Part shown: piece by piece, positions 1 through 11,274 of the stretch
How the letters are laid out: each line of letters opens with the position of its first letter
How positions within the stretch are numbered: position 1 is the first letter of the stretch
DNA from: Heracleum sosnowskyi
Lineage: Eukaryota; Streptophyta; Magnoliopsida; Apiales; Apiaceae
Length of the DNA stretch: 64,000 nt
Reading direction: 5' to 3'
NCBI GenBank assembly: GCA_030848705.1
Contig: CM061241.1
Span: forward strand, 81,167,178-81,231,177
Program-made: the position numbers and the translations under genes
The notes under the pieces: model-generated
The model's input: only the letters and a program-made list of their open reading frames with translations
The model's database searches: none
What the model was told of the DNA's origin: nothing

Positions 1-46
1 AGAGAGATAAAAAAAACTAACTTTATTCTGCAGAAAACGTAATGTA

Positions 47-880
47 TCACAATAGTGTCAAACTAAAACTGAGTACCGAATATAAGAACAAAACAAAACT
101 CCCACTAAAACTGAATATCCTCCAATGAGGCAACACTAATATGAACAATATGCCCATGAAGACCTTAGGTGTCAAATAAACTTTAGTTAGTGGGTCTGCT
201 AGCATAAAATTTGTTCTTACGTGCTCAATATACACTATATGATTGTGTACTCTCTCTATAACTAAATATTTAATGTCTATATCATTTAGACATAAAAAAA
301 ATATAACCATATGTAGATTATTCTTTATCTACGCAATCTGAAAGATCAGAATCGGAATACCTGATGATCTCCAAAATTTCCGACTTTCTATAAACGAGCA
401 TGCAATATTTTTGTTCCTTACAAGTACCTCATAACCCTTTTGATCGCAATCCAGTGATCCATTCCAGGTTTACTTGTATATCTACTTAACATACCCACAA
501 TGAATGCCAAATCCGGTATTTTTGTTCCTTACAAATAACTCATAACCCGTTTAGTAGCAATCTAATGATTCATTCCGGATTTACTCGTATATCTACTTAA
601 CATACCCATAATAAATGTCAAATTCGGCCGGGTACAAACTTGACCAAACATAAGACTCCCAATAGCCGAAGCATATGGAATGTTCTGCATCTCTTTTCCT
701 TCACAGTCATTCTTAGGGCACTGTTTGAGACTAAACTTGTCTTCTTATGTTGTTGAGTTTGTTCTTGTTGAGCATCGTCTTGATTTTCAGTAGGAAGCTG
801 TATAGGTATATCCACATTGTTGTCTTGAACTTTTGGATCATATAAAAAAACCGATTCTTCCTCAAATACAACATCCCTAA
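47..880 (-). pseudogene. Copia pol remnant: integrase-RT linker, late RT and RNase H tail
   Basis: From 880 leftward the minus strand encodes a piece like the region just before Copia RT (VVFEEESVFLYDPKVQ) and then a run ending near the A/P-rich linker. After a frame change it encodes late RT motifs (KNDCEGKEMQNIPYASAIG, then GQVCTRPN). A segment encoding SKPGMDHWIAIKRVMRYL occurs twice because of a 111-bp tandem duplication (406-627). The last part (HVRTNFMLADPLTK) is the end of RNase H. The catalytic YVDD region is absent. Several frameshifts and stops are present, so this is not functional. Confidence 0.8.
406..627. repeat. 111-bp tandem duplication inside Copia RT
   Basis: TATTTTTGTTCCTTACAA occurs at 406 and again, slightly diverged, at 517. 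The following about 100 bases match in both copies with scattered differences, giving a period of 111 bp. Because 111 is a multiple of 3, the frame is preserved in principle. It duplicates the RT segment around the conserved WxAIKRVxRYL motif. Confidence 0.85.
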
Positions 881-1297
881 CTATATTTCCCCCCTCAAAC
901 TCAACATCTTCATAATGTACTCCCGGATATTTCCTTTAGCTTTATACCTTATCTGAACAAGATTAGCTAAAAGCTTACTTGTCTCAGCCTTTTCGTTTTT
1001 TTTAAAACGCTTTTCAAGCTCATCAAGGAAATCCTTTACATATACCTCATTGGAGTCATCAGACATATCACCCCTGAATGCTTCAGGAATGTTGCGCTTT
1101 ATCATCATTAGACTTAAGCGATTAGAACGTTCTCACTTCTCAAAGTTCAGTTTATCAGTAGCAGAACTTTCATCTGTAAGAGAAACAGGTTGTTCTTTCC
1201 TTATAGCATAGTCTAAATCCATGCAGCCGAGAACTAACAGAACATTCTCTTTCCAGCTCTTAAAGTTTGTGCCGTTAAGCACGGGAATGGAGTTCAT
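881..1297 (-). pseudogene. Copia gag N-terminal fragment with an in-frame stop
   Basis: The minus-strand reading starts MNSIPVLNGTNFKSWKENV, the usual opening of plant Copia gag (the UBN2/DUF4219 region). It continues through NFEK, hits TGA where relatives have Trp, and resumes in the same frame with ERSNRLSLMMIKRNIPEAF and the gag core to LRGEI. A single nonsense change has therefore broken an otherwise collinear gag. No zinc knuckle follows; the sequence jumps straight into pol-derived coding near 880. Gag would form the virus-like particle. Recognition is by characteristic wording and position between primer site and pol. Confidence 0.8.
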
Positions 1298-2390
1298 GTT
1301 GGCAGTTATAGTAGCAGCAGATGCATTAACTAGCAATTTGGAACAAAAAAAATATAAGCTCGCAAAAAAAATCATGTCAAATTCATACATAAAAGCATGC
1401 ATAAAAATAAAACATGAATTTAAAAAAAATAGTGTGTGTGGGCCCATTTAAACAAGATACGTAACACAACATTAACATTTAGTCTTTGGACAGAAATATT
1501 AACTTGCAAGTGGTACTCTCCACGCAGAAATCAAATATTAATAATAAATTCGGTCAAGCAACAAACCTTCCTTTGGGCCGGTTTATTACTCACATGAAAA
1601 CTTTATAATTATTACATATTTATTCCCGCACGCATATTCATTATTTGGCCATTAAATAACCTTCCTTTGGGCCGATTATTTTAACGCATAAATAATAAAT
1701 ATACGCATCCTAGTATTTCAAAATAAATAAATCTACACATAAGTATCACTTTGGCGATATTTTGCTTCAACTCAATTATTCACGAAATAAAAGGACAAGA
1801 TAAATAATTATCTCAAAAAAAATATGGTGCCCAAAGTCCGTATAGTTGTAAAATTAAAAAAAATTAAAAAAAAATTCACCTAAAATCTTAATATTTTTGC
1901 AACACAAAATTCATCATATTAATAAAAACATGATAATTCCTTAATATAACACATAAAACTAATGTGTCCCAAACATCAACTACAAAAATTGATATCCATA
2001 TTCAATGTACCATGATCATATAACTATAAGTGTTAATTACTAATTAACACAAAACCGGACAACTAGCGGACAACCAGATTAACATAGTGTGTACATGGCA
2101 TCAAAAATTTTGAAAAAACAAATAACCGGCCCTTGATTATCTATATTAAAAATATTCATAACAATGAATACTTATTAACTTGATTACCCATGCCAATGCT
2201 AGATCATGTGAACACATAACATAATATATAATTTCTTGCAATCGGGCAGAACCTTGGTCAAGACTCAAGAGTGATATCTGAATTGACCATTAAAGAAAAC
2301 TGACATGATACTGAGATTTTAATCAGTTTAGGAAAAACAATCATACAAAAAAAATATATGATCAACCCTAATCATTCAACATAAGATATA

Positions 2391-2402
2391 CTCGGATACC
2401 AC
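2391..2402 (-). other. Primer-binding site, initiator-Met tRNA type
   Basis: On the minus strand GTGGTATCCGAG lies two bases after the LTR end. The usual Copia primer site is TGGTATCAGAGC; this copy differs by a few bases, consistent with an ageing element. It fixes the element's orientation as minus. Confidence 0.65.
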
Positions 2403-2403
2403 T

Positions 2404-2839
2404 TGTTAGATCTAAATAAATAATCTATGATCATCTTATGCGATATTATCAAGGTTATATAATAAACGGTAGCGCGAAAGCGTACCTGAATTCATGATGG
2501 TAGATATGAATACGGATTATGGGACTTGATCTTCCACAAACTTGATTCGCCTCTAGCCGTATCTCGCTCAACTTGATGGGAATAGAGGAGTAGAGGTTAT
2601 GAATTGCCTTGGGGACCAAAACCCTATTATCGTCTTTATATAGTCATCTAATTAGACCCCATTAATCCTAATCAGATTACTATTGGGTATTACACATTAC
2701 AAAGCCCATACTGAATAAGTTGTTATTGGATCCTTTATTTTAGACCACTTAATTAGTCCAAATATAGAATAAACATTAAATATAATTGTATTTAATTTGT
2801 AAGCCCATATATTGTGATTATTAATAAAATAATCTAACA
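2404..2839 (-). repeat. Copia 5' LTR (436 bp)
   Basis: The segment starts with TGTTAGATC and ends with AATCTAACA, a TG...CA structure with a short inverted terminus. It is directly followed, reading on the minus strand, by a primer-binding-like AGTGGTATCCGAG. The partner LTR is not in the window, so the ends rest on terminal motifs and the adjacent primer site only. Confidence 0.7.
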
Positions 2840-4920
2840 CTAATCAACTCATGATGTTGTAGTATAACATATGAACATTGAGAATCATGTTCTTGAATGT
2901 AGCTGAATATGGCGTATATTAAACCCGGTCTGAGTTGAATAATTTATGGCCGGAATTAGTAAGAAAAATATATTCGATAATTTAATATATAAAATGAAAA
3001 ACAAAACATAAAATGATACAAAAATTTAGCATTTACACAGATATTTTAGATACTCGAAATGAAAGTACATGAAAAGTTGTTATCATTTACGTTAATTGTT
3101 CGAGTGCATAGGAAAATACTACAAGACATCATAAATTAAATAAACTATAATTATAATAACATAATTTATAGTATGCAATTCGATATCAACAGGAGCATTT
3201 TACATATAAAATGTATAAAAAATTAACATTGAAATCTAATAAATAATCTACTAACTTTTTCAAATTCATATAAAATCCATTCTTTTGTGTTCAAGTAGTT
3301 CCTATTTTCAGTTACTGTGCCTTGGTACAATAATTTGATTAGATTTATAACGCGCATATGAAATGCAATCTTATTTATGAATATACAACGTGGCCTCGTG
3401 GGTTTATTAAAGTGTTGAAGTGTATCCTAGTCAATTCCACGTGCCCAGAATTTATCATACTTTATCAAAATACAGACAGAGCGTTGAAATTTTGTCTTGC
3501 AATGTCGCGTTTTGTTATTTGACTAACAGACACTCAAAAACCCTTAGCTAAAAATATAAGTAACATACTAATTTTTTTTTATAGAAAATATGTTAAATAT
3601 TTATTATTGTAATGTAACAAAACTCTTGTTTATAATTTTAGTCAACCTCATGATATTAGTTATATTTGCTGAATTTTTAAAGACATGTAATAAAATTTCA
3701 TGTCATATATTATCATGTTAAAATAATATTTTCTATTTATAACAACTATAAATAATAATAAATTATCATTTTTAAAATATAATCAATCTTGTATCATTGA
3801 AGTACAACACCTTACAAGTTCAGCAAATTTTAACTAATTATATATTTATATCAAAATAGCTAAGTAATATAGTCAACCCCATTAAAAATGCTCTAATTAA
3901 TATAAACATGCTTAAACATAAAAAACATAAATAAGGTAATTTTACTTCTTATGATGATATATTATTAAATATTGATAGGTCCCACTACTTTACCCACTTT
4001 TCATGTACTTTTACTCATTTTTTATATTTGGTCTCCGTGTCCAAACCCAATGTATACTACTCAGAGGGACGGAAGGAGTATATTTTTATCCCGGAGATCT
4101 TAGCTGGATGTATTCAGAATCTTGCTTCATTATACATTACACATTTGATATATTATAAGGTAGCTTAAGAAACAGTAAGGAGACTAAAATACAGATTAAA
4201 TCCAATAGTTTTGATTTGTCATTTAGATAATCATGCTATGCTAGCTGCAAATTATGGTGTTGCAAGAATTTGTGTACAAATACAAGTTAGCCCAGTACTA
4301 AGGTAATACGAAACCATTTATTTACTAGACTCCAACTTCACCACTGGTATCAACATTTGCTTTAGTGACCTTGTAGTATATATTGGTGTTGTTTCCGCAT
4401 TTTAGAAATCCTAATTATTAGAAACTTCAAATTCATGTGTTAATGTTTAGATTGACAATTTAATTATTAAGAATGAGAATTTTATTTAATTATGTTAGAC
4501 CGTAAATCATACCCTCCCTCCCTATCTTGAATTATCATTCTCATTGACACCAATCCCCGTACTTCTTATTCTCATTTCCCAATTTCCGATTCCCATTAAC
4601 AATCTAAACGAATCCATAATGATGACACGTTTTGTAACCAATATTGCTAGACCACATCAATATTAATAATTCACGTGTTTCTGTTTATTATTGTCATACA
4701 TCATACATGTAACATGTGTGTGTGTTCTGCAAAAAAATAAGTAAAATCCCAGTACGCGTAGCAGCATTGATTGTGTATTTATGAATAATAAAGATAAATT
4801 AAATAATAGACATGGAGAGGCTAGCGTGGATAAGGATACGAAGTTTGCTGAGTAAGCATAGGTTTGTCTTTCTCACGTTGGAATGAGCTGGCAGCTGCCC
4901 TGCTCTCTCAACAACAACAC
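2840..4920. other. AT-rich intergenic sequence with one MITE-like end
   Basis: No gene is recognisable. Near 4061-4081 there is GAGGGACGGAAGGAGTAT, the reverse of the CTCCCTCCGTCCC terminus common to Stowaway-type elements in plants. The opposite end was not found, so this is at most a fragment. The last few hundred bases before 5013 should contain the promoter of the downstream glyoxalase-like gene. Confidence 0.5.
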
Positions 4921-4921
4921 A

Positions 4922-4930
4922 TTATAAGTA
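4922..4930 (+). promoter_or_regulatory. Possible TATA element of the glyoxalase-like gene
   Basis: ATTATAAGTAG lies about 90 bases before the ATG, the only TATA-like string at a sensible distance. It is weak and its assignment is positional. Confidence 0.3.
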
Positions 4931-5012
4931 GTCTTCCTTGTAGCCATAAGCTACACAGATTTTACCTACTTTCTTCCAGTTATATCAAATATTGACAAAG
5001 TATTACAGAGAG

Positions 5013-5988
5013 ATGGGTCAAGAAATTGAGAATGGAGAAGTGGAGAAGATGTTAGATAGAGTGTCATCATCAACAAAGCATGAGATGCCATTGTTGGCTC
5101 TTAATCATGTTTCCTACGTCTGCAAATCTCTAGCTACATCTGTCAAGTTTTACGAGGATGTGTTGGGATTTCTACTTGTCAAGCGCCCGTCTTCCTTTGA
5201 CTTCGAAGGTGCATGGTAAGTGTGATCATGTAAATCATACTTATTATTAAGAGTACTTGTTTCATGTTAAGAATCACATTGCAGTTACAGGGTCGGAATC
5301 AACGGGGCTAATCATGTTTCAGTCAGGACTTTTAGCTAGAATTGAAGTGGAAAAAAAAAAAAAAATAGTTTTGGCTAATATCCAAAATCTAACGATAATT
5401 TCTTTTAAATGCACAAGCTGTTGGAATTCTGGTTCCGTCACTGCTTACTTATGGAAGTTTTTATTGATTTTGAAGGTTATTCAATCATGGAATTGGCATA
5501 CATTTGCTAGAAGTGAAAAATGCATTAACAAACAAAGGCCAAAAAATAAATCCAAAGGACAACCACATTTCCTTCCAGTGCACAAACATGGACCTTATAA
5601 TCCGGCAACTCGAGACGATGAACATCGAATACGTGACGGCAGTGGTATCCGAAGGCGGCGTCATGGTGGATCAACTATTCTTTCATGATCCAGATGGCTA
5701 CATGATTGAAATTTGCAATTGCCAGAACCTGCCTATTCTTCCTCTCTCTGCTCTGCCTTCATGCCCTATTCCAAAGTCAACTTCTCCTAACAAAAACTTG
5801 TCAACTTGTGGTAAGTACTGATTTATCTCTTCTAAGATTTAATTAATGTATGTCCGGATGTCCATGCAAGTTATATTGACCTACAATAAAATGCAGGAAA
5901 AATGTGTTCTGAGGGGCAGATGTGCAGGGAAGTTGAGGCTTCCATGATGGAAAATTTGGTTGTGGGGATGATGGATCTTTACTTTTAA
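5013..5988 (+). CDS. Glyoxalase I-like VOC family protein (3 exons, 209 aa)
   Basis: Exons are 5013-5215, 5476-5810 and 5897-5988; both introns are GT-AG and the joined frame is open to TAA. The start is the ATG at 5013, opening MGQEIENGEV; a TTG further upstream is not needed. The protein has two half-domains of the vicinal-oxygen-chelate fold: residues about 27-80 (LNHVSYVCKSLATSVKFYED) and about 96-150. Likely metal ligands by position are H32, E80, H98 and E146 (in NHVS, HLLE, NHIS, YMIE). It resembles the short plant glyoxalase-I-like proteins of the Arabidopsis GLYI4/GLYI7 type. Activity on methylglyoxal-glutathione is not certain for this subgroup. There is no obvious transit peptide, so a cytosolic location is inferred. 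The C-terminus is Met/Cys-rich. It looks intact. Confidence 0.88.
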
Positions 5989-6739
5989 GATTTTTCTTAT
6001 GCAGAATGCTTAAAGAGCTAAATCATGTAGTTAATATGGGTATTATCAAAAATTAAGCTTTGTTAAGTACATAACCATGTGTTACTGTGAGAGTTTTCAG
6101 GATTACCGATCCCCTGTTGGAAGAATGTTGATGTACATGTAAAATATTAGTGGAGGGAGTTATAAAATTAAGCATTATCTCTTTCCTTTCTGTTTTAGTT
6201 CCAAAACAAAGCTGTTTATTTTGTTATAACAAATATAAAAACCAGTTACACTATAAACTTTTCTTCAAGATAGAAGAAAAGAAAGAGATGGAATTGATTT
6301 CTTCACTTTATTCCCGAATAATTTTAATAAAAGAAAATTTAATATTTGTGAAAAATTCTTCCCGGTATTTTTGTTTGAATTTTTTTTTTCCCAATATTTA
6401 AAAAGATTGGAAGAAAAATAAAAATAAGAAAAATGTTAGTGGTAGAGATAAATGTGGTTTATTATAATTTATAATAAAATTATAGAGACCTTCCACAATA
6501 AGCGATGGAAAAACATTAATATTAAGAATTTCAAGAATTTTACTTGAACTAAGAAAATATTTTAAGACATGATAGTCACATAATTTAGTCAGCTAGATAT
6601 GTATTGACCTGTAGGGAAGAGTTTCTAATTTTTTTAATAAATTGTACAAACAATCTAGATCTAAATCTTAATGTTGCTGCTCATCTTTAATTATTCATGT
6701 TGTACAATGCTGCTCGTTAGCTGTGACACTAAGTTCATA
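5989..6739. other. 3' flank of the glyoxalase-like gene, AT-rich
   Basis: This contains the probable 3' untranslated region of the preceding gene (roughly to 6150). AT-rich sequence without recognisable coding follows, up to the target duplication of the LTR element at 6740. Confidence 0.6.
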
Positions 6740-6744
6740 AGCAG

Positions 6745-7803
6745 TGTTATAGCCAAAATTTGATATCGGGCTTTTAGGGTGAATTCGGGTCAAGTAATAA
6801 TTAATTGGGGATATCGAAGATGCAATTAGGGATTGAATTGGTACAAGGGAAGCTCATGGCTCGTCCTCACGGGGGAGAGGCGCGCACCTTTGGCCGTCTA
6901 ACCCCTTGAGGACGCGTCCTCTTGGTTTAAAGTAGCTACTTGGTGGTGAAGGATGACTCCATTGGCTTGATAATAATAAGATATTGAAGACTTCTCCCCT
7001 AAGATGTGCTCTAGTAGAAGGATGTCCATTGTTGAAGGCCTCCAGGGGTTTGCCTGGTGATGATTTCCGTTATTGAAGGCCTCCAGGGGTATGCCTGGTG
7101 ATTGAAGGCCTCCTCCTGTATTCAATGGGCGCGTCCTCATTGGGGATGTGGGGTAAATCTTGGTGTGTGCTTTGGGAGCTCTGTTCCTGTACTCAATGGG
7201 CGCGTCCTCATTGGGGAACTTTGGAGTAATCCTGCACTTTGCACCCAAACGCTTGGGATCACTTGTCCTGCAATCTGGTGGGTGCTTCTCATTCGGGGGA
7301 CAAGGATGCGTCTGGCATTTGGGGTAAGTCATGGCTATACCTGCAACTACTTTGGTCAGGGAGACAGCTGGTAGCGGTTAGTGTCGGCTCCTAAGTTGGG
7401 TCGATGCCGTATCCGTGAAGTCCCTAGACTGTAGTTGAGCCTTGGGCCTTTGTGACTAGGCCTCATCGTTGGACATTCCTAAAGCGAGTCGAAGACCAAT
7501 TCCAGAAGATGGATCAGGTATCCTAGTGGGCCTCGGAAATCAGAAACCAGCCCATATAGGTTACTTGCTCCCCAAGAACTACGTTGGGCTTGATCCCCTA
7601 TAAATACGGGGTACGTAGGCACATTGGAAGGGGTTGGAAGAGAAGAGCTCAGTGAGCCACCACCAAGAAACCCTTACAATCTCAGCCCCCAATTCATCAC
7701 AACCACCACACTCTGCCGATTTTCCGGTGAAGAACCACCGTCATAGATCTTGATTCCGGCGATAAACCTCAAACTTTGTTAATACCAAATTCCTCCGTTA
7801 ACA
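6745..7803 (+). repeat. Left LTR (1059 bp)
   Basis: TG...CA ends are present with a TATA box at 7599-7606. It contains internal short repeats: a GGCCTCCAGGGG unit three times around 7035-7115 and a CAATGGGCGCGTCCTCATTG unit twice (7125 and 7194). Open frames of up to 144 codons on the minus strand are not supported as genes, because they are uninterrupted only in a noncoding terminal repeat. Confidence 0.93.
7599..7606 (+). promoter_or_regulatory. TATA box of left LTR
   Basis: TATAAATA sits about 200 bases before the LTR end, in CCCCTATAAATACGGGG. The same sequence is conserved in the right LTR (9953-9960). It also lies, on the minus strand, in the diverged relative LTR near 13540-13560, which supports it as the retroelement promoter. 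Confidence 0.7.
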
Positions 7804-7805
7804 AA

Positions 7806-7824
7806 TTGGCGCTAGAAGGAGGGG
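7806..7824 (+). other. Primer-binding-site candidate
   Basis: TTGGCGCTAGAAGGAGGGG follows the left LTR after two bases. The identical core TTGGCGCTAGAAGGAGGGG is next to the LTR of the minus-strand relative (13304-13322 read in reverse). The shared sequence supports a functional primer site; I did not assign the tRNA. Confidence 0.7.
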
Positions 7825-9087
7825 AAACTAAAGCAATTTAAAGAATCAAAGTTACCAACCTTGTTCAAAATCAAGTGAAGAAGATGAGTATCCGGATGAA
7901 CACGAAGAACTCGGAAGGCGGGTACACTGAATAATTCGCATGTAAAGAGCACCGTAGATCTTGGAGCAAACTTGGTTTAAAGCTATTTGTGTTCTTGAGA
8001 AGAGGTGAATAATGAATTCATGGAGGATGTATTTATAGGTGTGATATGAAGAAGCCCAATAATATATTCGATGTGGGATTTAAATTTCTATGGGCCATGA
8101 TTTTTTCGATTTCGAGTCTGGTTTGCAAAAGTGAAGTTACGGGCTCACATAAAAATACCAGCTGTTGGGTACGTATTTTCAGCGAGATCGGATTTATTTA
8201 AATAAATAAATAAAGGAGTCGCGAGGAGTACTTGTTGCTACCCAAAACAAAGTTGCGGAGACAACAGGGGCCACGAAACTCCAAAAGAAATCAGCGAGGA
8301 GGGGTCTTAAAATTTTCATACGCGAGGACGGAAAATAAAAAATATATAATAGTGAAGAAAGCTCGGCTCGCAGTAATAAAAGAAGACACAATCCGAGTAC
8401 ACCACGTGATGAGGTGAAGGATCCTACATGCGGGGACCACGAGGTGGTTTAAATTCTAAACAAAAAACATGTGAAGAATGGCATATACGTGAAAGCAAGA
8501 TGGAAATTTGTTGTGGGGTCCGCATGTGGTATTAAACAAAAGGAAAAACAAGAATTTGAGAATTCATGTACGTGAATTTGAGTTTAATTCAGTAGTGGGG
8601 TCTACTTGATGTTAGTTTTAATTTACACTCGAGGTGACCTCCCTGTATTGTTAAAATACAAATCGTAGACCTCCCTCGTATATTATGTACGAATAATACG
8701 CGGTTACAAAGTCAAAGCTGGATGGAAAATAAAGACAGGTCCTACAGTATTGTCTTTCAGCAGAATAAAAGAAGACTCCTCTCCACAATAAAAATTCCGA
8801 GGAGTGCCAAAATTTTAATTAATTATTTTTTGATTTTTATTTGGAGAAATTCTAAATAATTTCAAAAATATTTTGAAGACATCAAAATTATTAAGAAGAG
8901 CTAGACGGGTGGAGAGGACACCTCTCCTCATATTAAAAAGAAGAGTCAGGCGACAGAAGAAGACTCCCCTTCTTATATTAACAAGCAGACAAACAAAAGG
9001 AGAGGACGTGTCCTATATATATAATGAGTTGATTTTGGGCAGAATGTTAAGAAAATTCAATGTATTGTTTTCAACTTCATATTGAAT
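7825..9087 (+). other. Noncoding interior of the young LTR element
   Basis: About 1.26 kb without recognisable gag or pol. It is rich in GAAGA/GAGGA-type motifs (for example AGAAGACTCC near 8770 and 8950). Short open frames exist (8232-8417, 8873-9085), but none resembles a retroelement protein. Confidence 0.6.
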
Positions 9088-9098
9088 TGGGGGGTAGT

Positions 9099-10157
9099 TG
9101 TTATAGCCAAAATTTGATATCGGGCTTTTAGGGTGAATTCGGGTCAAGTAATAATTAATTGGGGATATCGAAGATGCAATTAGGGATTGAATTGGTACAA
9201 GGGAAGCTCATGGCTCGTCCTCACGGGGGAGAGGCGCGCACCTTTGGCCGTCTAACCCCTTGAGGACGCGTCCTCTTGGTTTAAAGTAGCTACTTGGTGG
9301 TGAAGGATGACTCCATTGGCTTGATAATAATAAGATATTGAAGACTTCTCCCCTAAGATGTGCTCTAGTAGAAGGATGTCCATTGTTGAAGGCCTCCAGG
9401 GGTTTGCCTGGTGATGATTTCCGTTATTGAAGGCCTCCAGGGGTATGCCTGGTGATTGAAGGCCTCCTCCTGTATTCAATGGGCGCGTCCTCATTGGGGA
9501 TGTGGGGTAAATCTTGGTGTGTGCTTTGGGAGCTCTGTTCCTGTACTCAATGGGCGCGTCCTCATTGGGGAACTTTGGAGTAATCCTGCACTTTGCACCC
9601 AAACGCTTGGGATCACTTGTCCTGCAATCTGGTGGGTGCTTCTCATTCGGGGGACAAGGATGCGTCTGGCATTTGGGGTAAGTCATGGCTATACCTGCAA
9701 CTACTTTGGTCAGGGAGACAGCTGGTAGCGGTTAGTGTCGGCTCCTAAGTTGGGTCGATGCCGTATCCGTGAAGTCCCTAGACTGTAGTTGAGCCTTGGG
9801 CCTTTGTGACTAGGCCTCATCGTTGGACATTCCTAAAGCGAGTCGAAGACCAATTCCAGAAGATGGATCAGGTATCCTAGTGGGCCTCGGAAATCAGAAA
9901 CCAGCCCATATAGGTTACTTGCTCCCCAAGAACTACGTTGGGCTTGATCCCCTATAAATACGGGGTACGTAGGCACATTGGAAGGGGTTGGAAGAGAAGA
10001 GCTCAGTGAGCCACCACCAAGAAACCCTTACAATCTCAGCCCCCAATTCATCACAACCACCACACTCTGCCGATTTTCCGGTGAAGAACCACCGTCATAG
10101 ATCTTGATTCCGGCGATAAACCTCAAACTTTGTTAATACCAAATTCCTCCGTTAACA
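9099..10157 (+). repeat. Right LTR (1059 bp)
   Basis: Same length and, as far as read, the same sequence as the left LTR at a constant offset of 2354 bases. It is followed by the target duplication AGCAG at 10158-10162. Confidence 0.93.
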
Positions 10158-10162
10158 AGCAG

Positions 10163-10780
10163 TGTTGTGTCGTTGCTGTTTTTAGGATCGTGATTCTTCG
10201 ATTGTTGCAATCATTTATCTGCTATAATTTTCGACAGATAGTTTTGAAACTGAAATTTTTTGTGAATGACAACTACATGCTTTGATGCTGCCAGTGAAGC
10301 AGGCAAGAACTAAGGTTGTATAGAAGTCTGTCTCAAAACACAAAGTAGGTATTACAAGTTTTGCTTTCGATTCCAACTTTTTATTCATTTTCAGAGGTTA
10401 ACCGAGATTTCAGCACTACCAAGCTTGAACTTGTTAAGGTTGATTCATTATATACTTGTATTGCACTACTATCTCAGCCCTTTCAGCTAGATCTTTTTGA
10501 GAATGACAAGGGAACCAAAAAAACAGCAGAACCATTTCATGTGTTTCATCAGTTGTCTTCTTCAAAGATATTTGCTCACCTGTACGTGCTGTCTCTGTAT
10601 ATTCTCTCATAAATGTGAAAAGAAAATGATGTTACGGTTCACATGCATGTTATATCATCATCTAAATATTTCCGATTTATGGATCCTTGTATACTCAAAC
10701 TAAAATTGTAGCAATGCACGGGCGACGAGCTTCAAATATCAATACAATTAAATCAGAGCACTTAAAGAACTCTGAAACAC
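10163..10780. other. Unassigned sequence between LTR element and MITE
   Basis: Moderately AT-rich. An 83-codon open frame at 10361-10612 has no features I recognise and no homologous pattern. I see no support for a gene here. Confidence 0.4.
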
Positions 10781-10783
10781 TAA

Positions 10784-11142
10784 GGGTCCGTTTGGCATAC
10801 AGCAGTTTTTTTCTGAAAAATAACTAAAAAGGTGTTTGGTAAAATTTAAAAGCTGCTTTTCTGAAAAGCGTTTTTGGCTCAAAAGCTGCTTTTAGAGAAA
10901 GTAGGCCCCCCATACTTTCGAAAAAAAACTGTTTTTCAGCTTTTGCGGGAAGCAGCTACTGGTTTCAACATCAAAACTCACCAAAAACATTAATTTTTTA
11001 TATTATACACCAAAACATGCACATATCAAAAATATTACCAAACAGTTATCTGATTTTCACAACAGCACTTATTTTAACAGCACTTTTTTCAACACTTTTT
11101 TCAACAGCACAGCAATTTTTAACAGCAATCCCAAACAGAGCC
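10784..11142. mobile_element. Tourist/PIF-Harbinger-like MITE (359 bp)
   Basis: The left end GGGTCCGTTTGGCAT and the reverse complement of the right end, GGCTCTGTTTGGGAT, form imperfect terminal inverted repeats. The element is bordered by TAA on both sides (10781-10783 and 11143-11145), the 3-bp target typical of PIF/Harbinger elements. The interior is noncoding with many AGCAG/AAAAGCTG-type motifs. Nothing encodes a transposase. Confidence 0.8.
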
Positions 11143-11274
11143 TAAGACAGACTATGATAGTGACAAATTCTCCTACTTTGATTAACCAACTACTACATTT
11201 ATTCAGACTCTGCTAAGTCCTTAAACCCAAACTCTAATTCCTAATAACAGACTATTGAACTTTCAACTAATTAC

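Larger units (their letters stand above)
1..2839 (-). mobile_element. Ty1/Copia LTR retrotransposon, internally deleted, 3' end outside window
   Basis: Reading on the minus strand, the order is LTR (2839-2404), a methionine-initiator-type primer site (about 2402-2391), a noncoding leader, a gag fragment (1297-881), and pieces of pol (880-47). The order and orientation fit a Copia element. Most of gag's 3' part, protease, integrase and the N-terminal half of reverse transcriptase are missing, so it cannot be autonomous. The second LTR would lie left of position 1. Boundaries at the right are supported by the LTR ends TGTTAGAT/ATCTAACA. Family is clear; lineage within Copia is not resolved. Confidence 0.8.
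6745..10157 (+). mobile_element. Complete young non-autonomous LTR retrotransposon (3413 bp)
   Basis: Two LTRs of 1059 bp each (6745-7803 and 9099-10157) flank a 1295-bp interior. They appear identical by eye, including every base compared in long stretches. Both begin TGTTATAG and end GTTAACA. The element is bordered by the direct repeat AGCAG (6740-6744 and 10158-10162), the expected 5-bp target duplication. A primer-site-like TTGGCGCTAGAAGGAGGGG follows the left LTR, and a G-rich purine tract (about 9088-9094) precedes the right LTR. The interior has no gag or pol that I can recognise, so it must borrow proteins. Near-zero LTR divergence implies a very recent insertion. An older relative with the same primer site lies at 12.3-13.9 kb. 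Orientation follows from primer site and TATA box. Confidence 0.93.

Noticed and set aside
5257..5688. 143-codon frame overlapping glyoxalase exon 2
   Set aside because: It runs through intron 1 and reads exon 2 out of frame. The correct frame after splicing gives conserved VOC motifs.
6898..7332. 144-codon minus-strand open frame in the left LTR, repeated identically at 9252-9686
   Set aside because: It exists twice only because it lies in the LTRs. It resembles no protein, and the plus-strand frame over the same bases is also open, so it is a by-product of GC-richer repeat sequence.
10361..10703. Two overlapping open frames between the LTR element and the MITE
   Set aside because: No splice-consistent extension, no domain, and two overlapping frames with equal claims suggest chance.
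10700..10735. GCAATGCACGGGCGACGAGC as a Helitron 3' end
   Set aside because: The stem is imperfect and no CTRR-T end follows.
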